The notes beneath the pieces are model-generated. The model was not told where the DNA came from. It made no database searches and saw only the letters and a list, made by a program, of their open reading frames with translations. Below, in pieces: positions 5,894-12,598 of a DNA stretch of 40,462 nucleotides; the stretch's first letter is position 1; each line of letters opens with the position of its first letter. The position numbers and the translations under genes were made by a program. The stretch is taken from positions 1 to 40,462 of the forward strand of contig JAUVGH010000001.1 of the NCBI GenBank assembly GCA_030593885.1. Direction: 5' to 3'. This stretch comes from Methanomassiliicoccales archaeon (GTDB lineage: Archaea > Thermoplasmatota > Thermoplasmata > RBG-16-68-12 > SOIM01).

Positions 5894-6817
5894 CTAGCCA
5901 CCTTTCGGCTGAATGATGATCGGAACACCCCCATCCGTGATGATGATGTACTCGATGTTGCTGTTGGGATCGTTCAACGCCTGAAGGTACAGCTGTGTCA
6001 GGTAGGCCTGTGTCGCGTTCGTCAGATTGGGATCGCTCGCAAGGAACTGCTCGATGACCAGCCTGATGGCCTCAGCAGACCCGTTCGCCTTGATGATGGT
6101 CGCGTTCTTGTAGCCCTCGGCCTCTATGACCAGCACCTGCCTCTGGGCATCCGCGTTGATCACCGCCGCCTGTCGAAGGTATTCAGCGGTAAGGACCTTC
6201 TGCTCGGCCGCCTTCTTCTCCTCGATCGCCTGGTCCATGGTCAACGGAAGATCAACAGACCGGATCAGGAAGTCCTCCACTATGATGTCGTACGCACCCA
6301 GGTCGGACGTGATCAGGGTCAGCACCTGCATCTCCATCGCCACCCTTCCCACACCGCCGATGAACTCACCGGTGAGGTTGGACGCCACGTTCCTGGGAGT
6401 GGTCCTCATGTACCTCTCCACCAGGTCGTAGTAGTTGCCCCTCTCTATCCTTATGTCCGCGACCTTGTCCGATGGCAACCTGAAGACCAATGAGCAATCG
6501 AGCCTTATGTCCAGGTTGTCGCTCGACCTGACGGTCAGCGTCGACCCGGTTGCCGACGTCATGTCCTTGGTCTGGGTGTTGTACCTGATTATCTCTATCT
6601 CGCTCACCGCGTACACTGGGTTCCAATTCCACCCCTCATTTATCTCGGCCTTGTCCGGCCCGACCGGGCTCGTGACGACCACTCCCTTGTGCCCCGCTGG
6701 CACCACCACGAAGGAGGCCGCCACGAAGGTGATGACGATCACCAGTATGGCCAGGATGAGTATGATCCATCCATACTTCCACATGCCCTTCTCCTCGTCC
6801 CATAGGAATTTCTTCAT
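5894..6817 (-). CDS. SPFH/prohibitin-domain membrane protein
   Basis: 307 residues. A short cytosolic N-terminus (MKKFLWDEEKGMWKYG) leads into one membrane helix at about 17-37. Then comes an SPFH/band-7 domain (VVPAGHKGVVVTSPVGPDKAEINEGWNWN onward) and a charged helix (DQAIEEKKAAEQKVLTAEYLRQAA) typical of stomatin/prohibitin coiled coils. Such proteins build ring-like scaffolds in the membrane and control proteases or channels. GAGGTG lies upstream of the ATG. The last 19 codons are present two further times in the window (2933-2989 and 4298-4357), which suggests that the 3' end of this gene has served as an insertion site. Confidence 0.9.
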   Translation of the reverse strand: MKKFLWDEEKGMWKYGWIILILAILVIVITFVAASFVVVPAGHKGVVVTSPVGPDKAEINEGWNWNPVYAVSEIEIIRYNTQTKDMTSATGSTLTVRSSDNLDIRLDCSLVFRLPSDKVADIRIERGNYYDLVERYMRTTPRNVASNLTGEFIGGVGRVAMEMQVLTLITSDLGAYDIIVEDFLIRSVDLPLTMDQAIEEKKAAEQKVLTAEYLRQAAVINADAQRQVLVIEAEGYKNATIIKANGSAEAIRLVIEQFLASDPNLTNATQAYLTQLYLQALNDPNSNIEYIIITDGGVPIIIQPKGG

Positions 6818-7059
6818 TCATTCACACCTCTTTTTTGTTTATCCGACAGAGCAATGGCGCTGGGAATATAACATGTTGGTTCTCGGTGCCCCTTCTCCTT
6901 ACCTCCCTCGCAAGGGGTCGAAAATGTTGTTACCCGCCAACGCCCTACCCTATGAGCGATATATTAGGTTGAAGATGTATATTAGTGTATCTATTGGAGG
7001 ATTGTCTAACTCATCGTTGATATTGTTTGGAGATATTGTGGATATGGTAGAAGCCTCTC

Positions 7060-7122
7060 TCACAGAGTCTGCCTGACATCCGACCCGCAGTGCGGACAGA
7101 ATCTCTGGTTCTGGAACTTCAT
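7060..7122 (-). CDS. Possible 20-residue single zinc-knuckle peptide
   Basis: ATG overlaps the stop of the upstream membrane protein (ATGA). It encodes MKFQNQRFCPHCGSDVRQTL. CPHCG is one half of a zinc ribbon, like the last knuckle of the protein at 8094-8450 (KFCPHCGTPVR). One CxxC cannot form a full ribbon alone. It may be a coupled micro-ORF, a detached C-terminal tail after a frameshift, or a peptide that dimerises around a metal. Confidence 0.4.
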   Translation of the reverse strand: MKFQNQRFCPHCGSDVRQTL

Positions 7123-8021
7123 TTCCAGGGAGGTGGCTCTTCCTCGTGATCGAAGATGGTCGAGAGATCGTCCTCCTCCTTCTTCCTCGTCCTCCTCCCA
7201 GCCATCGAGATGCCGATGATGAGCACGACCGCTACTACCATGGTCACGACCAGGAGCCACATCCAGAACGGGATTCCCTCCTCGTCTCCAATTCCGTACG
7301 ATTTCAGCTCCATCGATCCCGATTTCCTTCCGTCGCTCTCGAAGTCCTCGTCGAGGACCACGGCGTTCACTTCCTGTGAGAGCACGTGGATCTTATAGCT
7401 CCCGTCGTCCCTGGTCGCCTTCAGCTCCCAGCCCTGAAAGGTTCCTGCGGGAACGGTAACGGTCACTTCCCTGATACACTCCACAGTGTAGACCACGTTC
7501 TCATCGATGTTCTCGACCGAGTCAACGACACCGTCCACCAACAGTGTGCTCGTACCGCTCTCCCTCGCAGATGCATTCCAGGTCTCCCCCATCTCGATGG
7601 GATAATCATTCAAGTCAAGCGGAGGCGTATAATACACCTCCCTTTTCGATTCCACGACGTGCTTCTCTCCCGCCATGGTGATATGCAGAGTTAATGACCC
7701 TTCGACCTTCATGGTCGCGTGGTCGGAGGCTCTCTGGAAGTAGTCGATATCCATCTTCCAGTTTCCCGAGTATATGCCGGTGTAAACCCCCTCCCCTTTG
7801 TATCTCACGACAAAGACATCATAGCCGAAGATCTGCGTCTCTCCTGTGACCTTGACCTCCACCTCACCCGTCAAGACTTCATCCTCATAATCCATAAGGA
7901 ACTCATATTTCGCCCACTCGCCCTCGACATAAGGAGTGGATTCGATCTGAGCGCTGACATTGAACATGGATGCTATCCCCAGGACCAGGGTCACAATGAT
8001 GACTGCCGTTCCCCTCCTCAA
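7119..8021 (-). CDS. Secreted membrane-anchored protein of unknown function
   Basis: 300 residues from a TTG at 8021, chosen because GGAGGA lies 6 nt before it and the product then begins with a clean signal peptide (MRRGTAVIIVTLVLGIASMFNVSA). The ATG at 8048 would put that ribosome site inside the gene. The exterior part (about 28-245) is beta-rich. It includes TVPAGTFQGWELKATRDDGSYKIHVLSQEVNAVV, a pattern seen in other archaeal surface proteins, where a threonine-rich strand precedes AGTF. One membrane helix (about 252-276) precedes a short charged tail (RRTRKKEEDDLSTIFDHEEE). It faces outward with a cytosolic tail. Function is unknown. Confidence 0.75.
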   Translation of the reverse strand: MRRGTAVIIVTLVLGIASMFNVSAQIESTPYVEGEWAKYEFLMDYEDEVLTGEVEVKVTGETQIFGYDVFVVRYKGEGVYTGIYSGNWKMDIDYFQRASDHATMKVEGSLTLHITMAGEKHVVESKREVYYTPPLDLNDYPIEMGETWNASARESGTSTLLVDGVVDSVENIDENVVYTVECIREVTVTVPAGTFQGWELKATRDDGSYKIHVLSQEVNAVVLDEDFESDGRKSGSMELKSYGIGDEEGIPFWMWLLVVTMVVAVVLIIGISMAGRRTRKKEEDDLSTIFDHEEEPPPWK

Positions 8022-8093
8022 AGTATCTCCTCCCAATGGATGAAGCATGCGATTCCATCGATAAATACGTTTCCAGACCTGACCGCTGTTGGC

Positions 8094-8450
8094 TCATCTC
8101 ACCGGCGTCCCGCAGTGCGGACAGAACTTCTCGTTGGGACTGACGCGCCCACCGCAGTTGCTGCAGAACGGCTTTGCCGGGGGCTGCTGGAGTTGCGGTT
8201 GTACGGGCGGCGGTGGCGGCTGTGCTTGGTATTGCGGCGGATACTGCTGGGGATACGGCGGTGGGTACCGTTGCGCATAGATCACATGAGGAGGTTTGTC
8301 GTCCGCTATTGTGAGACCTACTATGAAAAGAATGAAACCGACCAGGACCAGTATGGGTCCCAAGAAGCATATGAAGGGTATGGGTATGACGCTCAGGATT
8401 ACTCCCGCGATCAGCAGTATGACCCCAGTTATTGTAAGGTCCTCTCTCAC
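8094..8450 (-). CDS. Two-helix membrane protein with P/Q/Y-rich linker and zinc ribbon
   Basis: 118 residues, GTG start with CAGGAGA 6-8 nt before it. Two membrane helices (about 7-25 and 30-48) are joined by a short turn. A low-complexity linker of Pro, Gln and Tyr follows (residues 60-92, QRYPPPYPQQYPPQYQ). A complete double-knuckle zinc ribbon ends the protein (FCSNCGGRVSPNEKFCPHCG). The ribbon and linker should be cytosolic. Zinc ribbons of this small type usually mediate protein contacts. The linker resembles the longer Q-rich tail of the protein at 11780-12544. Function is unknown. Confidence 0.75.
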   Translation of the reverse strand: MREDLTITGVILLIAGVILSVIPIPFICFLGPILVLVGFILFIVGLTIADDKPPHVIYAQRYPPPYPQQYPPQYQAQPPPPPVQPQLQQPPAKPFCSNCGGRVSPNEKFCPHCGTPVR

Positions 8451-8673
8451 CTGGATTTCTCCTGAGCAGAGCGTACGATTCTGGAGTATTTAAACTGTGT
8501 TTGGCTTGTAGCAATATCACTCCAGGTTGCCTCTTCAAAGACCAACTTGTTCACGAGATACAAGTTCGTATCGTATGTCCAGAGCCAATATCGTATGACG
8601 CTGGACTCACTCGTTTTGAAAAAGACTATTATACTTCGAATATGATTCCGATTCAATCAAGGGGGAGTAAGTG

Positions 8674-9984
8674 ATGAGCAAACCACAAATGTGGAGGGGC
8701 ACTTCAAGCCAACAATCTTTGGAAAGGAACAGGATTGCAGTCGTTCTGATTGTCGGGACACTAGTTGCATCTCTTGTGCCTCTCGTTGGTGAGAACGCCA
8801 GTGCGCAAACATATCCAACTGTGACTGTAACAGTTTACAGGGTCCAAGAAGTCGATCCCATTGATCTTACCTTTGGAGACTGGGACTGGTATTACTACAT
8901 CGGGGTTTTCGAAGGAGTATGGACATGGTCCTACTTTCAGGCGCCCAACGGCGTGGATGTCATAGTAAACGAAACCCATGACTTCCAGGTGACCACTGAC
9001 ACATTCACGTTCTCGCTCGTGTTCTGTGAAGGCGATTTCTGGACGAATGATGACCGGGCGGATATAAGTTCAAATGAGACTGGCGGTGCAGACGATGAGC
9101 TGTATTGCATACCTTCTCCCGGCGGCGTCCCCACCGGTGCTTACGTCGGCAACTGGGATCTTGTGTCGGAATCTCTTAGCGGTGACTCAACAATTGTGGA
9201 GCTGGGATACTTCAAGACTTCGGGAGACTATGATGGCAGCACAGGAAACGATGAGAACGATGCCAACGTATGGTTCGACATCACTGACAACTACTCCCCG
9301 CCGATTGCTGATGCAGGATCCTCCAAATCGGGGTATCTGGGGGACATTTTTGGCTTTGACGCTTCTGGTTCAACCGCATCTGCAGGTTCATCGATCGAGA
9401 GCTATGCATGGGACTTCAACGATGATGGGTCCTACGATTCTTCATCCAAGATCGATACATGGACGTACACCACCAAAGGTTCACACACAATCCGCCTCAG
9501 GGTAACGGACAGTTTGGGCGTCCACGGCTACGATACCATCACGGTCAACGTGATGAATCGAGAACCGATTGCCGCCTTCACTTTTGGACCCCTGAATGCA
9601 ACTACAGATGATGACATGGCCTTCATTGACACATCAACTGATGACGACGGTACAATTGATGCCTGGAACTGGAGTTTCGGCGATGGCGAGTTCTCCGATA
9701 TCCAGAATCCAACTCATCGCTACTCCAGCGGTGGAGAATACACCATATCACTGAAAGTCACGGACAATGATGGAGATGAGGACACATACTCCCTGGTGAT
9801 CGTGGTGGAGCAGGTTGAAGAGGATGGCTTTGGCGGCCTTGGTGACGGTTGGTTGTGGATACTCATGCTGGCGATCATCGTGGTTATGGTCGTAATCATC
9901 ATATTCCTCGTGCTTAGAGGCAGACCGAAGGATGCAGAATACGTACAAGATGACTCTCTCGAACAACAACCGCCTGTTGAATAG
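8674..9984 (+). CDS. Membrane-anchored surface protein with two PKD domains
   Basis: 436 residues from ATG 8674 (GGGGGAG upstream). A signal peptide covers about 20-45 (IAVVLIVGTLVASLVPLVGENASA). A beta-rich domain of unknown type (46-205) follows. Then come two PKD domains: about 208-293 (PIADAGSSKSG to WDFNDDGSYD) and 296-379 (PIAAFTF to WNWSFGDGEFSD). A membrane helix (392-414) and an acidic cytosolic tail end the protein. PKD domains are Ig-like folds that space or bind polymers at the cell surface. It is followed 30 bp later by another PKD protein on the same strand, so the two probably form a transcription unit. Confidence 0.85.
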   Translation: MSKPQMWRGTSSQQSLERNRIAVVLIVGTLVASLVPLVGENASAQTYPTVTVTVYRVQEVDPIDLTFGDWDWYYYIGVFEGVWTWSYFQAPNGVDVIVNETHDFQVTTDTFTFSLVFCEGDFWTNDDRADISSNETGGADDELYCIPSPGGVPTGAYVGNWDLVSESLSGDSTIVELGYFKTSGDYDGSTGNDENDANVWFDITDNYSPPIADAGSSKSGYLGDIFGFDASGSTASAGSSIESYAWDFNDDGSYDSSSKIDTWTYTTKGSHTIRLRVTDSLGVHGYDTITVNVMNREPIAAFTFGPLNATTDDDMAFIDTSTDDDGTIDAWNWSFGDGEFSDIQNPTHRYSSGGEYTISLKVTDNDGDEDTYSLVIVVEQVEEDGFGGLGDGWLWILMLAIIVVMVVIIIFLVLRGRPKDAEYVQDDSLEQQPPVE

Positions 9985-10014
9985 CGGAAGACAAATAAAC
10001 ACACACGGAGATTC

Positions 10015-11643
10015 GTGTACCGAATGAGAAAGCTCGTTGTGGTCGGTCTTGCATTCGTTCTACTGTCGTTTAGTCCCGCAGTGTCAGCCTACAAAGAATC
10101 AGACCAGCTCAACGGCGGCCAGACGACACATCAGTTCATCATGGACCGCATCCCGATCATCCTCCAGAACGATGGATACACATTCCTATCCGATTTCCTG
10201 ACCCCGTACGTGAACCATATGAAGTACGGTAGCATGAGGGCCGACGAGACGCTCTGGGACTCGAGGGAGCATTACATGAATCCGTCCACACATAACGGCT
10301 ACCTCACCTTCAAATCCGCCGGCACGCTCGCATACGAGAGGTTCGACGCGGCCGTCACCCACTGGTTCGCAGGGGACAAACAAAGCGCTTTCTACGACCT
10401 GGGGTGGTCCACCCACCTGGTACAAGACCTGACCGTGCCACACCACGCATACGTTACCGCCTTGAACTACCACGCCGAATACGAGCAATGGGTCTACGAC
10501 AACCAGCAGAACTATCCGGTCTCCTCGGGCGGCATATACAACTTCTCTTCCTACCTCCCCGGTCACTACGAGAACGAACTGAGTCCCATGGAATGGGTGG
10601 ACTACAACGCCCACTTCAGCATCGACTACTACCCATTCGTGAACGGCCAGAACGGTCAGGGCGACAACGATTACGCCTACGCTGCCAGCACCCTCCTTCG
10701 AAGGGCTCAGAAGACCTCCGCCGGCTACGTTTACATGTTCTTTTCCACGGTCAACAACGCACCTACTCTGGGGGAAGCTTATGACAAGTATGGGGGCTTG
10801 ACCGATACATTCGAGTTCCGCCCATTGGGGCCAAAGGATGACATGGGGATCATCAGCTACACCTGGGAGTTCGGGGACGGGACCTTCGGATACGAACGCA
10901 ATGTAACCCACTCGTATGCCTGGCCAGGGGTCTATCTGTGCAATATCACGGTGAGGGACGCCTTCGGGCTGGAAGCGACAGACCAGATCGAGGTTCAGGT
11001 TCGAGATGACATATATCCCGTTGCGGTCGCTGGGTCTGATTGGGTCATCCCGGAGGGTGGGACGGTCCATCTGGACGGTTCCGGATCATGGGACAACATT
11101 GGCATAACAGAGATGTACTGGAGTCTTGGATACTCGATTGTGGGGAACAGCACCACGCTTGACTATACATTCCCCAAGTACGGGGAATACACGTTCCTCC
11201 TCACGGTAGAGGACGCCGCTGATAACTGGGATTCGGATTATGTGAAGGTGACCGTGATGGACATGGAGCCACCAGTAGCCGATGCGGGTCTAGATCTCAA
11301 CGTCTGGGCCGATCGCTATCTGATGTTCTTCGCCCTGGACAGCACCGATGACAACGGGATCGTGGACTATTACTGGGACTTCGGTGATGGATACTACTCT
11401 GGCTCGAACGTCACCTGGCACAAGTACAGGGAAAGCGGCACATATACCGTCACGCTTCAGGTCACGGACGTCTCTGGCAACACAGACACGGACACAATGG
11501 TCGTCCGGGTAATCGAACCAGAAAAGGTGACGCGCGCACATCCTCTGGGGATGGTGCTTCTCATATTGTTCATCATCGCCGACATACTGGCAGCCATCCT
11601 GCTTCTAGTTGTTGTCAGGAAGTATCGCAGGAAAGGAAACTAG
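10015..11643 (+). CDS. Zinc phospholipase C-like domain fused to PKD domains, membrane anchored
   Basis: 542 residues. A signal peptide (1-25) is followed by a helical domain (27-250) with the zinc-ligand pattern of the phospholipase C/S1-P1 nuclease fold: His40 (TTHQFIMD), His86, His134-x3-Asp138 with His144 (STHLVQDLTVPHHAYV), and His153/Glu157 (NYHAEYE). The HxxxD plus PHH core matches three-zinc bacterial phospholipase C enzymes. Three PKD-like domains (about 262-335, 336-415, 416-505) and a membrane helix (about 515-535) follow. It would be a surface-tethered hydrolase facing outward. The start is GTG with GGAG 4 nt before it; an ATG at 10024 is the alternative. Substrate is uncertain: phosphoester lipid or nucleic acid. 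Confidence 0.8.
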   Translation: MYRMRKLVVVGLAFVLLSFSPAVSAYKESDQLNGGQTTHQFIMDRIPIILQNDGYTFLSDFLTPYVNHMKYGSMRADETLWDSREHYMNPSTHNGYLTFKSAGTLAYERFDAAVTHWFAGDKQSAFYDLGWSTHLVQDLTVPHHAYVTALNYHAEYEQWVYDNQQNYPVSSGGIYNFSSYLPGHYENELSPMEWVDYNAHFSIDYYPFVNGQNGQGDNDYAYAASTLLRRAQKTSAGYVYMFFSTVNNAPTLGEAYDKYGGLTDTFEFRPLGPKDDMGIISYTWEFGDGTFGYERNVTHSYAWPGVYLCNITVRDAFGLEATDQIEVQVRDDIYPVAVAGSDWVIPEGGTVHLDGSGSWDNIGITEMYWSLGYSIVGNSTTLDYTFPKYGEYTFLLTVEDAADNWDSDYVKVTVMDMEPPVADAGLDLNVWADRYLMFFALDSTDDNGIVDYYWDFGDGYYSGSNVTWHKYRESGTYTVTLQVTDVSGNTDTDTMVVRVIEPEKVTRAHPLGMVLLILFIIADILAAILLLVVVRKYRRKGN

Positions 11644-11691
11644 TCGGACCATGCAAAGGGAATATCAGCCCAGCCTCGTTGCCCCTGGCGC

Positions 11692-11772
11692 AATCCGCGT
11701 TCTTACAAGAAGACCAAGAAAGGAGAAATGGTGCTGAAGGTCGGACACCGAAAGAGCGTGTGTCGCGTCTGA
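11692..11772 (+). pseudogene. 3' remnant of a relE-like toxin gene
   Basis: The frame reads YKKTKKGEMVLKVGHRKSVC-RV and stops. VLKVGHRKSV is identical over ten residues to the RelE at 3275-3538, yet the 30 bases differ at five positions, all at synonymous third positions. It therefore comes from a relE relative that was under protein-level selection, not from a fresh copy of the local gene. The first two-thirds of the toxin is missing. Confidence 0.55.
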
Positions 11773-11779
11773 GACTGAC

Positions 11780-12544
11780 CTATTGTGTGGGCGGATTCTT
11801 CTTCGGTGGCTGCTGCGGTTGCTGGTACTGTTGGTCCTGCGGAGGCTGCTGCGGTTGCTGGTACTGCTGCTGAGGGGGCTGTTGATACTGCTGTTGCTCC
11901 GGTTGCTGCGGCTGTTGCGGATCCTGCGGCTGCTGGGGATAAGGCTGTTGCGGATACTGCTGCTGGGGTTGCTGCTGCGGCTGCTGGTACTGTTGTTGCT
12001 GATACTGCTGTTGCTGGTAGTACTGCTGCTGGTCGTACTGTTGCTGTTGCTGCTGTTGTGCGTCCGGGGACTTCTTCTTCTTGCTGGCCATGACCACTGC
12101 CACTACGACGACCACGATTATCACTATGATGATGATCGCGGCTACGATGAGCATAGTCCTCGCGAAGTCCGCGGCTTCCTGAACGGGGTTCGTTCCGAAG
12201 GACGAAAGTGTATAGTCCACCACTATGGGCGTGGAGCCGTCGTTCCGCCATTTCAGTTCGTAATCTCCCGCCGAGTCGGCATAGAACAGTCCAGCGTCCC
12301 AGGTCTCGTCAAATTCTTCGTCGTACCTGTTCCCGCTCGAGTCCTCCACCCAGAAGTCCACCGTATCAAAATCCTCGACGGTCCACGACCAGGATACCCA
12401 ACCGAAGTCGTCCAGATTGTACTTCTTGGTGTGCGTCGCTCCAGCGTCGATGCTCACTTCTGTCGCGCTCACTATAGCGGGGACCGCCAGTGACGCCACA
12501 AGTGCCATCAGGGCGACCATGCTGAAGATTGCTTTGGTCCTCAT
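11780..12544 (-). CDS. Single-pass membrane protein with glutamine-rich cytosolic tail
   Basis: 254 residues from ATG 12544, which lies 8 nt after GAGG; the frame extends to 12586 without better signals. A signal peptide (MRTKAIFSMVALMALVASL) precedes a small beta-rich exterior domain (about 28-125) with FGWVSWSWTVEDFDTVDFWVE and ADSAGDYELKW. This resembles the emp24/GOLD-like or prepeptidase beta-sandwich of other archaeal envelope proteins (weak inference). A helix (about 127-152, rich in Ile/Val) crosses the membrane. The last 95 residues are almost only Gln, Pro and Tyr, broken by few charges. Such tails are prion-like and may self-associate. The promoter shares a motif with the gene at 22679-24073. 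Confidence 0.8.
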   Translation of the reverse strand: MRTKAIFSMVALMALVASLAVPAIVSATEVSIDAGATHTKKYNLDDFGWVSWSWTVEDFDTVDFWVEDSSGNRYDEEFDETWDAGLFYADSAGDYELKWRNDGSTPIVVDYTLSSFGTNPVQEAADFARTMLIVAAIIIIVIIVVVVVAVVMASKKKKSPDAQQQQQQQYDQQQYYQQQQYQQQQYQQPQQQPQQQYPQQPYPQQPQDPQQPQQPEQQQYQQPPQQQYQQPQQPPQDQQYQQPQQPPKKNPPTQ

Positions 12545-12570
12545 GATCATAACCTCGCTTTGAGTGCTGA

Positions 12571-12590
12571 AAGGCCCATTTGACATATAG
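12571..12590 (-). promoter_or_regulatory. TATA box with shared CAAATGGGC motif
   Basis: The reverse strand reads CTATATGTCAAATGGGCCTT, about 43 nt before the ATG at 12544. The same TATAT-NN-CAAATGGGC-N-TTT arrangement occurs at 24092-24116, about 40 nt before the ATG at 24073. The two genes may share a regulator. Confidence 0.45.
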
Positions 12591-12598
12591 TTTTCGCT

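Noticed and set aside
6435-7076. Forward-strand open frame over the SPFH gene and the AT-rich gap after it
   Set aside because: Most of it is the antisense of a clear SPFH gene. The last 33 codons (from about 6975) have no ribosome site or family pattern.
11783-12493. Long forward-strand frames rich in Leu or Ala over the Q-rich gene
   Set aside because: They are the antisense of CAG/CAA repeats. The reverse-strand protein has a signal peptide, membrane helix and proper start.
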